64,000 nucleotides of DNA from Pseudomonadota bacterium. Its GTDB lineage: Bacteria; Bdellovibrionota_C; UBA2361; SZUA-149; DAOLCO01. This document shows positions 35,640 through 45,441 of this stretch, piece by piece. A program made the position numbers and the translations under genes. Each line of letters starts with the position of its first letter. Position 1 is the stretch's first letter. The notes under the pieces are model-generated. The model saw nothing but the letters and a program-made list of their open reading frames with translations. It was not told where the DNA came from and ran no database searches. Location of the stretch: positions 44,028 through 108,027 of the forward strand of contig JAIYCX010000028.1 of NCBI GenBank assembly GCA_027487795.1. Reading direction: 5' to 3'.

Positions 35640-36554
35640 ATGATAAATTTAAATTACCATCATTTATTCTACTTCTACACCGTAGCAAATGAAGGCTCTG
35701 TTATCGCCGCATCTGATAAATTAAATGTTGCGCAACCTACAATCTCAGCTCAACTAAAATCTCTTGAAGAAACTTTAGGAGTGCCTTTATTTATTAGAAC
35801 AGGTAGAGGATTAGCCCTAACCGAAGTGGGTAAGACAGTACACAAATATGCAGAAGATATTTTCTTGATCGGTAAAGAAATGATTCAAACCATAAATGCA
35901 CATGGACCAGGTTCTGTGATCCATGTAAGAGTTGGAGTTGTTGACGTGGTCTCTAAAATCTTAGTTTGCCACACTCTTTTACCTGTATTTAAAAACTTTC
36001 CTCAGATGAAAATCATTTGCGTAGATGGCAAGCCAGCTGATCTAATATCAAAGCTATCAAGACAAGAACTTGATATAGTTTTATCAGACGAACACATTCC
36101 ACACGGTACTAGAATAAAGGCTTTTTCACACTTACTGGGAGAAAGCAGTATTTCATTTTTAATCCCTGAAAGAATTGACACTGAAAAATTAGATGTATTT
36201 CCAAAATGCCTAGAGACTCATCCAATTATTTTACCTACTGAAAATACAATAATAAGAAAAACCCTAGATCATTGGTTTCATGATCAGAACTTAGAGATTA
36301 ACCCAATTGGAGAACTAGAAGATAGTGTCTTAATAAAAGAAACTTCCTGTGAGATAGGTTCTATTTTTGCTGTTCCAACAGTTGTAGAAAAACAAACCTG
36401 CGAAAGATATGGATGCAAAATACTCGGAAGAGCGGCAAAGGCGAAGCTAAGTTACTATGCTTTATCTCTAGAGAGAAGAGTTAAGCATCCTGGAGTAGCT
36501 TTAATTAATGAAAGAGCTAAGGGCGAACTTTTTAAATCTATTAAAGAACAGTAA
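35640..36554 (+). CDS. LysR-family regulator, NhaR-like
   Basis: 304 residues. The N-terminal winged helix (INLNYHHLFYFYTVANEGSV, then AQPTISAQLKSLEETLGVPL) is close to NhaR, the LysR-type activator of the NhaA sodium-proton antiporter, in its NYHHL start. The remainder is a LysR effector domain (VRVGVVDVVSKI, DIVLSDEHIPHGTR). No antiporter gene is adjacent, so the regulated target is unknown. It converges with the thiolase gene. Confidence 0.88.
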   Translation: MINLNYHHLFYFYTVANEGSVIAASDKLNVAQPTISAQLKSLEETLGVPLFIRTGRGLALTEVGKTVHKYAEDIFLIGKEMIQTINAHGPGSVIHVRVGVVDVVSKILVCHTLLPVFKNFPQMKIICVDGKPADLISKLSRQELDIVLSDEHIPHGTRIKAFSHLLGESSISFLIPERIDTEKLDVFPKCLETHPIILPTENTIIRKTLDHWFHDQNLEINPIGELEDSVLIKETSCEIGSIFAVPTVVEKQTCERYGCKILGRAAKAKLSYYALSLERRVKHPGVALINERAKGELFKSIKEQ

Positions 36555-36569
36555 TTAATGTTCTTTAAT
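36540..36569. terminator. bidirectional terminator candidate between convergent genes
   Basis: ATTAAAGAACA (36540-36550) and TGTTCTTTAAT (36559-36569) form a perfect 11-bp stem that overlaps the LysR stop codon and ends 1 bp before the thiolase end. A-rich and T-rich runs border it on both sides, as expected for a hairpin serving both converging transcripts. Confidence 0.6.
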
Positions 36570-37778
36570 TTAAAAAGCCTCAACTAGAACAGAAGTAGCT
36601 TCCCCGCCACCATTACAAATACCAACTACTCCTAATTTGTTCTTCCCTGCTTCTTTATGAGAAGCTCTAAGAGAATGAACTAAAGTAGTAAGTATCCTAG
36701 CACCGCTTGCTCCTATTGGATGACCCAAAGAGACAGCACCACCTTTAATATTTACTTTCTCATATTCGATACCTAACTCCTTAATACACGCTAAAGTGAC
36801 AGATGAAAAAGCTTCGTTTATTTCGAATAAATCTATATTTTCTATTTTCTGATTAACTGCGCTTAAACAATTTCTAATTGCCTGTACTGGAGCAGTAGTA
36901 AACCACTCAGGCTCTTGAGAGTGCATACCAGTAGAAACTATTTTTCCAATTGGTTCTAATTTAAATTCTTTTACTTTTTCTGCAGAAGCTAATAGCAGAT
37001 AACTAGCGCCGTCATTTATAGAACTAGCATTTGCAGCAGTTATAGTTCCATCTTTAGAAAAAACAGGTTTTAAAGTTTTAACTTTTTCACTGATTAATCT
37101 TCCAGGCTCTTCATCTTTTGAAATAAGTTTATCAGACTTACCGCTTCGCACCAACATGCCAACAATTTCATTAGCAAATTTTCCATTTTCTATAGCACTA
37201 TTAGCTCTTCTATAACTTTCTAAAGCATAGGCATCCTGATCTTCTCTTGAAAAGCTATATTTACTTGCACATAATTCCCCAGCCATTCCCATGTGATAGT
37301 CGTTATAGACATCCCATAGACCATCTTTTATTATGCCATCAATTACTTGACTGTGACCAAGTTGATTTCCTGATCTAAACTTAGGAAGGTAATATGGCAC
37401 ATTAGACATACTCTCAGCCCCACCTGCAATTATAAGCCCAGCTCTACCTGAAGTTATCATCTGGTTGGCTAATATCACGGCCATTAAACCACTACTACAA
37501 ACTTTATTGATTGTTAAAGCCGAGACTTTTTTATCTAAACCTGACTTTATTACAACTTGCCTTGCAGGAGCTTGCCCTAAATTAGCACCTAGAACATTTC
37601 CCATAATCAAATGTTCTATATTTTTTTCAACTTCATTTGAACCATTATTACCAAAACCGCTTAATAGCTCCTTAACAACCGGCACAGATAAATCTACTGC
37701 TGATAAACTTGCTAATTCCCCCATTAGGCTACCAATTGGAGATCTTAAAGCTTTAATAATGAAAGTTTCTGAGGGCAT
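36570..37778 (-). CDS. acetyl-CoA acetyltransferase (thiolase)
   Basis: 402 residues. The acylated Cys94 lies in INKVCSSGLMA, the second active-site region is GGAVSLGHPIGASGARIL (His), and the C-terminal Cys is in GICNGGGEATS. Cytoplasmic enzyme joining or cleaving acetoacetyl-CoA-type thioesters. It stands without fatty acid oxidation partners. The TPR lipoprotein gene upstream on the same strand ends 16 bp before it, so co-transcription is possible. Confidence 0.96.
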   Translation of the reverse strand: MPSETFIIKALRSPIGSLMGELASLSAVDLSVPVVKELLSGFGNNGSNEVEKNIEHLIMGNVLGANLGQAPARQVVIKSGLDKKVSALTINKVCSSGLMAVILANQMITSGRAGLIIAGGAESMSNVPYYLPKFRSGNQLGHSQVIDGIIKDGLWDVYNDYHMGMAGELCASKYSFSREDQDAYALESYRRANSAIENGKFANEIVGMLVRSGKSDKLISKDEEPGRLISEKVKTLKPVFSKDGTITAANASSINDGASYLLLASAEKVKEFKLEPIGKIVSTGMHSQEPEWFTTAPVQAIRNCLSAVNQKIENIDLFEINEAFSSVTLACIKELGIEYEKVNIKGGAVSLGHPIGASGARILTTLVHSLRASHKEAGKNKLGVVGICNGGGEATSVLVEAF

Positions 37779-37794
37779 AAATATTATGTTAGTT

Positions 37795-38502
37795 TTAGTT
37801 TCTTTCTAATATAGAAATCATATCACTAACATATGTTAACTGTTTGTTATAATCTTTTGTTGCATTTTCTGAGTCGCTAGGAAGATCTGAGAGCATTTGG
37901 CGTATTTTTTTAAAGTCGGATAATGCACCTTTCTTATCTCCTATTTTAAGTTTTAAATTTGCTAAGTCAGTAACAAACTCAGGCTCATTTGGTTCACTTT
38001 TTACTGCTAACTCATACCACTTCTTAGCTTCAGCAAACTGCTTATTCTCATCATACATATTCCCCAAAACATCCTGCATCCAACCTTCAGACTTATTTGA
38101 TAAAGCACTTTCCATGATCTCAATAGCCCGCTTCAATTGTCCTTTTTTTCTGTAGACTATCGCTAAATTTACCATCCCCATAATATGATTTTTTTTGATG
38201 GAAAGAACTTTTTCATACTGAGTCTTAGCTCCGTCAAAGTCTTTTTTATCCTCTAACAAATTACCGTATCGTAGAATTAATTCTGTATTCTTGGGGTTTT
38301 CCTTAATACCCTCTTGATAAGCAATTTTGGCTTCGTCAATCTTGCCTTCTTCATAAAGTCTAGTCGCTTTACTCAAATAAGTAGATCCCGAATCTTGTTT
38401 GCAAGATATAAAAAACAAACTACAGATTAAAATTATAGATATCTTTAGTGAAAATCTAGAAAAATTGTGAGAAAAGTTATACTTCATTAAATTTCTTTTC
38501 AT
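37795..38502 (-). CDS. TPR-repeat lipoprotein
   Basis: 235 residues with a lipoprotein signal (SIILICSLFFISC, lipobox FISC). The rest consists of about five TPR units (ATRLYEEGKIDEAKIAYQEG, NPKNTELILRYGNLLEDKK and similar). TPR lipoproteins often act as scaffolds in envelope or pilus assembly. The first ATG overlaps the previous gene by 26 bp; ATG at 38487 is an alternative start. Partner unknown; the next gene is also TPR-like. Confidence 0.8.
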   Translation of the reverse strand: MKRNLMKYNFSHNFSRFSLKISIILICSLFFISCKQDSGSTYLSKATRLYEEGKIDEAKIAYQEGIKENPKNTELILRYGNLLEDKKDFDGAKTQYEKVLSIKKNHIMGMVNLAIVYRKKGQLKRAIEIMESALSNKSEGWMQDVLGNMYDENKQFAEAKKWYELAVKSEPNEPEFVTDLANLKLKIGDKKGALSDFKKIRQMLSDLPSDSENATKDYNKQLTYVSDMISILERN

Positions 38503-39589
38503 GTAAGAACTCTATAAGCTGATCCATTTTAAAATAAGACGCTTTACTGGGTGGGATAGTATCTCTTGCAGCATATAAAGTATCAGAACTCTCTGTATAA
38601 TTTCCTAAATACGCAAGCGTCACTCCATAGCGAAAATCAGCATAAGGATAAACTTTCTGTTTTTTCCTCTCTTCTTTCCAGTATTGGGCTCGCTCTGATA
38701 GCACTGCCTCTGACTCATAGAACTCTGGAAATAATCCATTAGTTATTAAAAAGTTTAACATTTGAATATAGCTATTTTTCTTCTTACTTACTTTCAGAGC
38801 CGCTATTTTTTCGTTACTGACTTTTAAAATCTTTATTGCTTTTTTATTCTGTTTATTTTGGATAGTTTGGAAAAAATTAAAAATTTTCTTTGAACGAGCC
38901 CAAACTTCCGGACCGTATGTTTTATAGTACTCATTCCATGTCGCAGTAGCTGCTTTAATGTTGCCTTTATCAAATAACTTCTTACCCTTTTCAAAACCAA
39001 CATCCATTATATAATCAGCTGTTTGATCCATTGGATATAAAGAAAAACTTTCTTTTAACATCTCTTCCAGGTTAAACTTTTTCTGACTATGAGATAAAGC
39101 AAGAGCAGATAAAAATAAAGCTAAAGATTGATGTCTCTTTGTTTTAAGATCTTTTAAAAGATCTATATATTTTGTTACTGACTTATAATTGCCTTCTTTA
39201 AATTTTAAGTAAGCAAACAATAATCTGGTCTCATCCAAACTAGGATCTGAGTTTAGAGCTTCTTTAAATCCTAAAAATGCTACTGATTTTTTATTAGTAA
39301 GATAACTACTTAAGGCAAAAAGTGAGACTACCTTAGGATTTCTAACTCCTGACTTTTCTAAATACTGAATAAAACATTTTTTTGCTAAAATTGGATTATC
39401 GTTTCTCAAGCCCGCATTACCAGCTTGCCAAAGCTCCTCAGGTGAAAGAGTTGAAAGTATTTGTCTTAAACTAAGTGAAAAAATATCAACATTAATTGCA
39501 TTCATTGCGGGCGGTGCAGCAAATAAGTGCTTTAAAAAATCTGGTAAAAGATTTACATCTTTTGTAAGCTCGTTAAATATCTTATCCAT
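38477..39589 (-). CDS. TPR-like hypothetical protein
   Basis: 370 residues made of degenerate helical repeats resembling TPR (NAGLRNDNPILAKKCFIQYL, DLKTKRHQSLALFLSALAL, YGVTLAYLGNYTESSDTLYA). No signal peptide, so probably cytoplasmic. It overlaps the TPR lipoprotein gene by 26 bp, so the two are translationally coupled and may work together. No enzyme signature. Confidence 0.65.
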   Translation of the reverse strand: MDKIFNELTKDVNLLPDFLKHLFAAPPAMNAINVDIFSLSLRQILSTLSPEELWQAGNAGLRNDNPILAKKCFIQYLEKSGVRNPKVVSLFALSSYLTNKKSVAFLGFKEALNSDPSLDETRLLFAYLKFKEGNYKSVTKYIDLLKDLKTKRHQSLALFLSALALSHSQKKFNLEEMLKESFSLYPMDQTADYIMDVGFEKGKKLFDKGNIKAATATWNEYYKTYGPEVWARSKKIFNFFQTIQNKQNKKAIKILKVSNEKIAALKVSKKKNSYIQMLNFLITNGLFPEFYESEAVLSERAQYWKEERKKQKVYPYADFRYGVTLAYLGNYTESSDTLYAARDTIPPSKASYFKMDQLIEFLHEKKFNEV

Positions 39590-39654
39590 AGATTAGTAAG
39601 TTTTGGTCGGTTTAGCCTGTTGCTAATTAGTCTTATTTATTGATTTTTTCTCCT

Positions 39655-40554
39655 CTATTCAGATGCTGAATAGCTAGGAAAAGTCACAAGTCTTACTAAA
39701 AAATGCCAAACGACTATTGAACCCAATAAGTGAACAATCTGCATATAAGCAGGTGCCAGCAACAAAATAGTTAAAATTCCTAAACAAATCTGAAAAACTA
39801 CTGAAATAATGAGAAAAGTAGATAAGGACTTAACCTCAATGACCTCATCCCTTGAGATGGCATACCTAATTAAAAAAAACGATAAAATCACAGCTAATAT
39901 TGGATGGTAAACTCTTAGACTCAATAAAATATGAGCATTAGATGCGAAGTCTTTACTTATTCCTTCTGCTAAACTTACAGAAGGAAACAAAGTATCTCCA
40001 AGCGCAGTAACTGCACCAAAGCTACTAACTATTAAAAAAAGTATAACTAAAAAAAACTCTCCTAACTTTAATCTTTTAGGTTTCGTAATCAAAGTTTTAT
40101 AATTCACAGCTATGTTTAAAGATGCTAACAATAAAAAACTATTAACTAAATGTAGAGAAACAACTATTGCTCTAGTGATAGAGGTGTTATCTTTAACCCA
40201 GCCAAAAAGCACAATCGAAGCACCGATACAGACTTCCACTAACATAAAAAAAGCTGCGAAACGTATAGCTTTAGTTAAATTTGCATGATTAGATTTACGG
40301 TAGGCAAAGAAAATAAAAAAAACGACTAATGCGCTAAGCCCACTTGTTAAACGATGAGTAAACTCTATTATTAATTCAATACTTGGGGCTAGAGGTATAA
40401 CTTCACCGTTACAAAGCGGCCAATGACTACCACATCCTGCTCCCGAGTGAGTAACTCTTACTAAAGCCCCCCAAAGAATAACAAAACAAACAAGTAGGTA
40501 AGTATAAAAGTAAAATTTTACGGTGTTTAATTTAGAAATATTGGTTGAATACAT
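39655..40554 (-). CDS. ctaA: heme A synthase (CtaA/COX15 family)
   Basis: 299 residues, eight membrane segments. It hydroxylates heme O methyl groups to form heme A for aa3-type oxidases. Conserved features are GAGCGSHWPLCNGEVIP (the disulfide-forming cysteine loop), EFTHRLTSGLSAL with the heme-ligand His, SLHLVNSFLLLAS and VHLLGSIVVWHFLV with the later histidines. It marks the organism as aerobic with an aa3 oxidase. No cytochrome oxidase genes lie in this window. Confidence 0.92.
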   Translation of the reverse strand: MYSTNISKLNTVKFYFYTYLLVCFVILWGALVRVTHSGAGCGSHWPLCNGEVIPLAPSIELIIEFTHRLTSGLSALVVFFIFFAYRKSNHANLTKAIRFAAFFMLVEVCIGASIVLFGWVKDNTSITRAIVVSLHLVNSFLLLASLNIAVNYKTLITKPKRLKLGEFFLVILFLIVSSFGAVTALGDTLFPSVSLAEGISKDFASNAHILLSLRVYHPILAVILSFFLIRYAISRDEVIEVKSLSTFLIISVVFQICLGILTILLLAPAYMQIVHLLGSIVVWHFLVRLVTFPSYSASE

Positions 40555-40642
40555 TTTAATACTAAGAACATTTACGCAATTTTCATCTATGATATTCTAA
40601 AAATACTATTTCTCATATTTTTATTTAAAAACTAGCATTTGC

Positions 40643-42658
40643 ATGGCCTTACCAATAACAGTTATCCACCTGCTAACTTACAATGAAAAAGCGGTAGAGA
40701 TCTGCATAGAATCACTGCTAGTTCAAGAAGGTTTCACTCTTGGTCAAAATTTATTTATAATTGCTAGTGATAACCAATCCACTAACGATACTTTCTCTAG
40801 ACTTAATAAGTTCTCGGATTCTATCAAGGTCTACCTTAATAAGAAAAATTATGGATTCTCAAAAGGGCATAACTTAGGCATAGAAAAAGCATTAGAATTA
40901 AACGCTCAGTACGTGTTCATTGCAAATGCCGATATAATACTTGAAAAAAATGCCCTAGCCCTAATGGTTCAGTCATTAGAAAATGATAATTCTGCCGGCC
41001 TTGCTAGTCCTTTAATATTTAGAGCTGATAAAAATATTAATCCAATTGAGCCTAAAGTCTTTGATGCATGCGGAATGTTTTTTAATGATAACATTAGACA
41101 TTTAGATAGAGGATCAAATGAATTAGATAATGGTCAATATCGAAATGCACAATATATATTTGGTGGAACCGGTGCAGCATTACTACTTAAAAGAAACTTT
41201 ATTGAAGATGCAAAGTTTCCAAAAGAACTTGACGAAACGAACTCGGAACTAGAACTTTTTGACAATAATTTCTTTCTCTACAGAGAAGATGCAGAACTTA
41301 GCTTAAGAGCACAAATCCTAGGGTGGAACTGTCTTTATATACCAAGCGCAATTGTTTATCATACCCGAGTAGTCACTCCAGAGAATCGAAAATCTATTCC
41401 TAGTGAGTTTAATCTTTACAGTGTGAGAAATCGTTTTTTAATTCAAATTAATAATTTCTCCGCAGTGCTTTCTCTTATTTGCCTTAAAGGTTTCGTAATT
41501 AGAAATTTACTTGTGATCGTAGCATCAATTACAACAGAAAGATCATCAGCTCCTGGACTATGGGATATTTATAAATTATTCCCAAATGCTTATAAAAAAA
41601 GAAAATTCATCTTTGCTAAAAGAAGAAGAAGCGACCTAGCTCTTAAAGATTGGTTTTTTAAAAAGGGAATCGATGGAGTCGATACATTAAAAGTACTAGA
41701 TTCAAATAACAATGATTTTAGCGCTTCAGTTGTTATCATTAATTATAATTCAGGAGATAGACTAAAAGATGCGGTATGTACTAGTATAGAAGCACTCTCT
41801 TTTTTAGCTGAGAATACTTCAAAAAATAGCTCAATAAAAAACCAAATTATCGTAGTCGATAATAACTCATCCGATAGTAGTTTAATTAATTTAAAAGATG
41901 ACGTAGAGGCAAAGTCTGTAACTGTTATAAAAAACAATTCAAACCTAGGCTTTGCTGCCGCATGCAATCAGGGGATAAAATACTCTGACTCTGATTATAT
42001 TCTAATACTTAACCCTGATATCAAACTCCATCAAGACACCATCCATAAGCTATCAGCTACTCTTCATAAATATCCAGAAATCAGCGCAATTGGAGCGTCT
42101 CTATTAAACGCTGACCAGAGCATACAGCTAGGTTTTACAGCAAGGAAGTTCCCAACTTTGCTTAGTACGTTGTTTGAATTATTTGGAATAGCAAAAATAT
42201 TTTCTAATAATTTAATAACGAAAAACTATCTAATTAAAGATGATATAACATTCTCTGAATACTTGAGTGGAGAAAACTCAGATACAGCACCAATACCAAA
42301 AGCTGATACTCCGTTTTTAGTTGATCAACCAGCCGGCGCTTGTCTCCTAATACGTAAAAAAGCTTTTACTGAGATACAAGGTTTTGATGAAAACTTCTTT
42401 CCTGCTTGGTTTGAAGATGTTGATTTTTGCTTGAGGCTCAAAAAGTTTGGCTATAGTTTAGCAGTTCTTTCTTCCGCAAAAGCCACCCATGAAGGCGGCT
42501 ACTCACTAAGCACTATGACTAGACTAGATTTTCTAAAAATCTGGTATAAAAATTTAGAATACTACTGGCAAAAACATGGAAGTCATAAAGAGCTTCTAAT
42601 TATTAAGGCTGCTACAAAAATAGCTTTATTTATGAGGTCGCTGTCTTCAAGTAGTTAA
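40643..42658 (+). CDS. double GT2-family glycosyltransferase
   Basis: 671 residues holding two GT-A transferase domains. Domain 1 (residues about 4-330): VIHLLTYNEKAVEIC, NYGFSKGHNLGIEKAL, VFIANADIILE. Domain 2 (about 350-660): SVVIINYNSGDRLKDAV, SNLGFAAACNQGIKYSDSDY, ILILNPDIKL and the acceptor-side FFPAWFEDVDFCLRLKKFG. Both resemble rhamnosyltransferases (WbbL type). A two-domain protein of this kind can add two sugars in succession, as in O-antigen or surface polysaccharide synthesis. Substrate unknown. Alone on the plus strand. Confidence 0.9.
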   Translation: MALPITVIHLLTYNEKAVEICIESLLVQEGFTLGQNLFIIASDNQSTNDTFSRLNKFSDSIKVYLNKKNYGFSKGHNLGIEKALELNAQYVFIANADIILEKNALALMVQSLENDNSAGLASPLIFRADKNINPIEPKVFDACGMFFNDNIRHLDRGSNELDNGQYRNAQYIFGGTGAALLLKRNFIEDAKFPKELDETNSELELFDNNFFLYREDAELSLRAQILGWNCLYIPSAIVYHTRVVTPENRKSIPSEFNLYSVRNRFLIQINNFSAVLSLICLKGFVIRNLLVIVASITTERSSAPGLWDIYKLFPNAYKKRKFIFAKRRRSDLALKDWFFKKGIDGVDTLKVLDSNNNDFSASVVIINYNSGDRLKDAVCTSIEALSFLAENTSKNSSIKNQIIVVDNNSSDSSLINLKDDVEAKSVTVIKNNSNLGFAAACNQGIKYSDSDYILILNPDIKLHQDTIHKLSATLHKYPEISAIGASLLNADQSIQLGFTARKFPTLLSTLFELFGIAKIFSNNLITKNYLIKDDITFSEYLSGENSDTAPIPKADTPFLVDQPAGACLLIRKKAFTEIQGFDENFFPAWFEDVDFCLRLKKFGYSLAVLSSAKATHEGGYSLSTMTRLDFLKIWYKNLEYYWQKHGSHKELLIIKAATKIALFMRSLSSSS

Positions 42659-42670
42659 CATTTATAAAAA

Positions 42671-44125
42671 CTAATAATCATAAGCAAACAAAAACTTCTC
42701 GGCTTCATTCCATATTTCAAAACGAACATCCACAGTTCTTGTCACTAATCGCGTCTTAATACCGTTTACATCAGCATAGTTTTGAATAGCCTCAGCGTAA
42801 CTTTTAGAGTCTTTAAATGTAGGGGACTCTTTTCTAGAAATTAACATCATATCGGTTTTTAAATATGAATACATATCAAGCTCAATATCACTAGCTAAAG
42901 GAGTCTTTGATAAACCTCTTGGGAAAAGATACTCTGGGTCAGGTTTAGTAAACTCACTTGCTTCAAATGCAACTCTAGCAATTCTTCTTGGATGAGCCAT
43001 AGTAAATCTATGCGCAAAGTCCCCACCAGTACCGTAACCAAACAAATAAATTTCTCTTACTGAAAGTCCTGCCTGCTTACCAACAAACTCAATTAGTTCT
43101 AATAATTTTAAGTCAGCTCTCTTTCCTCTAATATTAAAATTACCATATTCTGGATAAGTAATATTATCAAAAGTAGGCACAAGTACTGCCATCTGTTTTC
43201 TCTTTGCTGTCCTCCAACAAACTGAGAAGATATCACTAGCTGCCAAGTCTCCATCATGAATACAAACTAACAGCCAAGGCTTTAAACCAGATCTTAGAGC
43301 CGAAGCTCCCTTTCTTACTTCAGGATGATAGAAATAATACTTCATACCATTATGAAATAATGTATGTCTCATTCCAGGAGGCATTTCAGTATCTAAGCGC
43401 TGCGGATCTATATTATTAAGTGCTTTATCTAATGCATAATATGCAGCATTTTTAGCACCTGGTGCATCTTCAAGTTTTGATAAACTAGTTCTTATCGCAT
43501 ACACTGCTTGAGTAGAACCAATTAAACCAAGAGCTGATGCTGCTCTTTTTCTAAGTTCTTCATCTTTTTCTTGTCTTAAAGTTCTTACTAAAATCGGAAT
43601 CGGCCAATCAGTTTGAAGTTTTCCTAAGGCTAATGTGGCAGCTCTTTGACTCTCCAACTCTCCATGCCTAGTTTCAAATCTCAAAGCTTCGCCGGCTCTC
43701 TTATCACCAAGCTTTGAAAGTGCTTCAATTATAAAAAGCTGCTTATCAATATTATTCCCACGCTTTAATGTCTGAGACAGTAAAGTAGTATCACCTATTC
43801 TTGATGCATCTCGCAATTCCATCCCAGCTTCTATTCTTACTCTTTCATCTGGTGAAGACAAATTTCTGAGCAAATCTTGAAGTTTTGCCTCATGAGCAAG
43901 ATCTTTTTGTATGCTAATCTCTTCCTTAGTAGCATCAAGCGGAACAGATTCTTCTTCCCCTAAAGCATCTTCTAACGCTTTAGCATTTTCTTGTAATTGT
44001 TTATTCTCAGGGGCCGCTTCAGTATCCTGAGATAACACTGTACCTGAAATTAAATTAAAACAAATAAAACTAAAGCAAATAAAACTAAAGCTACGCTCTA
44101 ATTGGGAAAGAATTGACCTACTCAT
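42671..44125 (-). CDS. HEAT-repeat protein with alpha/beta-hydrolase-like domain lacking its nucleophile serine
   Basis: 484 residues. An N-terminal signal-like segment (ICFSFICFNLISGTVLS) precedes an acidic stretch, then HEAT/PBS repeats (residues about 80-240, for example GDKRAGEALRFETRHGELES). The C-terminal part (about 280-480) resembles PHB-depolymerase-like hydrolases: LVCIHDG, FDNITYPEYGNFN, and the elbow at residues 363-368. There the elbow reads GYGTGG where these enzymes usually have GFSGG, so the expected serine is missing. It begins directly after the PfkB stop, so the two are coupled. Likely a binding protein rather than an active hydrolase. Confidence 0.7.
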   Translation of the reverse strand: MSRSILSQLERSFSFICFSFICFNLISGTVLSQDTEAAPENKQLQENAKALEDALGEEESVPLDATKEEISIQKDLAHEAKLQDLLRNLSSPDERVRIEAGMELRDASRIGDTTLLSQTLKRGNNIDKQLFIIEALSKLGDKRAGEALRFETRHGELESQRAATLALGKLQTDWPIPILVRTLRQEKDEELRKRAASALGLIGSTQAVYAIRTSLSKLEDAPGAKNAAYYALDKALNNIDPQRLDTEMPPGMRHTLFHNGMKYYFYHPEVRKGASALRSGLKPWLLVCIHDGDLAASDIFSVCWRTAKRKQMAVLVPTFDNITYPEYGNFNIRGKRADLKLLELIEFVGKQAGLSVREIYLFGYGTGGDFAHRFTMAHPRRIARVAFEASEFTKPDPEYLFPRGLSKTPLASDIELDMYSYLKTDMMLISRKESPTFKDSKSYAEAIQNYADVNGIKTRLVTRTVDVRFEIWNEAEKFLFAYDY

Positions 44126-45139
44126 TTATAAACTTGCCTCTTTTACAACTTTCTTTAAATCACCAGCATATCTAGCACCTAATTGAGAAACAACCTTTGA
44201 TGCCAACAAACATCCAGTACGAGCAGATTTTTCTGCATTTTTTCCGTGAATTACTCCATCAAAAAATCCAGCAGCAAAAGCATCTCCTGCCCCAGTATCA
44301 TCTACCGCCTTAACCAGAAAAGTATCAACTAGAACTGTTTCACCATTGTAATGAGCTATTGCTCCTTTGTCGCTCAATGTAACAACAGCATTAGAAGTCA
44401 TAGTTAATATTTCCTCTAAACTGTTTGCTACATCATCAATACCAGTAAATCTTATCGCTTCATCACGATTAGCAAAAACTAAATCACTTGCAGCTATCGC
44501 ATCTGATAAATAATCTTTAAAAACTTCAACGATAAATCCATCAGAAAAAGTTAATGCAATCTTTGTACCAGACTCCTTTGCTATTTGTATTGCTTTCTTA
44601 ACAGCTTGTTGTCCTGTCTCTGAAGCGAATAAATAACCTTCTAAATATATCCAGTCAGAATCTTTAATTGCTTGCTCATTTACATGCTCTGGTCCAAAAA
44701 TACTTGTGATTCCTAGACAAGTATTCATAGTTCTCTCAGCATCAGGAGTTATGAGAACTAACGACCTACCAGTAGGATCTCCTTCATAAGGAGGATTAAA
44801 AGTATCTACATTTAATTTTTTTAATTCACTTAAATAAGACTCTCCTACTTCATCTGCTCCAACTAAACATCCGTAAGCTACAGAGTGCCCTAACTGTGCT
44901 AGAGCAATAATAGTATTCGCTCCACTGCCACCACTTGAGCGAACAATTTGAGCTTCACTATCGTCTGACAAACTTAGTAAAAAAGAATTTAAAACATCCG
45001 CATCAACTAATCTCATCGAACCTTTTTTAGTGCCAAAAGTTTCAAACTTTTCTTCTGAAATCTTAACTTGATAATCCATTATGGCATTACCAATTCCGTA
45101 AACACGATATTTTCTCTGACTCACTTCACTTTGACTCAC
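44126..45139 (-). CDS. PfkB-family carbohydrate/nucleoside kinase
   Basis: 337 residues with both PfkB signatures: GGSGANTIIALAQLG near residue 70, and the DDTGAGDAFAAGFFDG motif containing the catalytic Asp near residue 280. Length, GSMRLVDADVL and the GITSIFGPEHV region suggest the adenosine kinase branch (as in eukaryotes and some bacteria), so purine salvage is likely but not certain. The next gene starts on the base after its stop codon. Confidence 0.85.
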   Translation of the reverse strand: MSQSEVSQRKYRVYGIGNAIMDYQVKISEEKFETFGTKKGSMRLVDADVLNSFLLSLSDDSEAQIVRSSGGSGANTIIALAQLGHSVAYGCLVGADEVGESYLSELKKLNVDTFNPPYEGDPTGRSLVLITPDAERTMNTCLGITSIFGPEHVNEQAIKDSDWIYLEGYLFASETGQQAVKKAIQIAKESGTKIALTFSDGFIVEVFKDYLSDAIAASDLVFANRDEAIRFTGIDDVANSLEEILTMTSNAVVTLSDKGAIAHYNGETVLVDTFLVKAVDDTGAGDAFAAGFFDGVIHGKNAEKSARTGCLLASKVVSQLGARYAGDLKKVVKEASL

Positions 45140-45276
45140 TGCGAATACTCTCCTAGTAGGATCAATATAAATTATTATGCGATTTTTTCTTACTTTTATA
45201 GCTTTTAAGAAAAGTAGAGTGGTTATTCTATTCTGTGAATGGGAAAATGGCCAGTGATTTGTGGGGCGAACCTGAC

Positions 45277-45321
45277 GGCCACTACATGCTGATGCATGTA
45301 AATAAGCTGGCGATAGGACTT
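45277..45321 (-). repeat. tRNA-end direct repeat, copy A
   Basis: 45 bp identical at 44 positions to 45397-45441, exactly 120 bp away. It contains the last 16 bases of the tRNA-Thr gene (acceptor and T-arm end) plus its 3' flank. This copy stands alone without the rest of a tRNA, so it is a displaced 3' end. An inverted partial copy of the T-arm and acceptor (18 of 20 bases) lies between them at 45365-45384. Confidence 0.9.
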
Positions 45322-45396
45322 CCCTGTTACTGGCTACGCAAGCCTTTTAGGCTCGCTGCGCTCTGTTCAAGTCCAATCGCCCGCGTGGCCAAAAAT

Positions 45397-45441
45397 GGCC
45401 ACTACATGCTGATACATGTAAATAAGCTGGCGATAGGACTT
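45397..45441 (-). repeat. tRNA-end direct repeat, copy B
   Basis: Overlaps the functional tRNA-Thr 3' end (45426-45441) and its flank. Pairs with copy A at 45277-45321. Duplicated tRNA 3' ends with flank are the usual trace of site-specific integration at tRNA genes, but only 120 bp lies between the copies and no integrase is seen. Confidence 0.9.
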
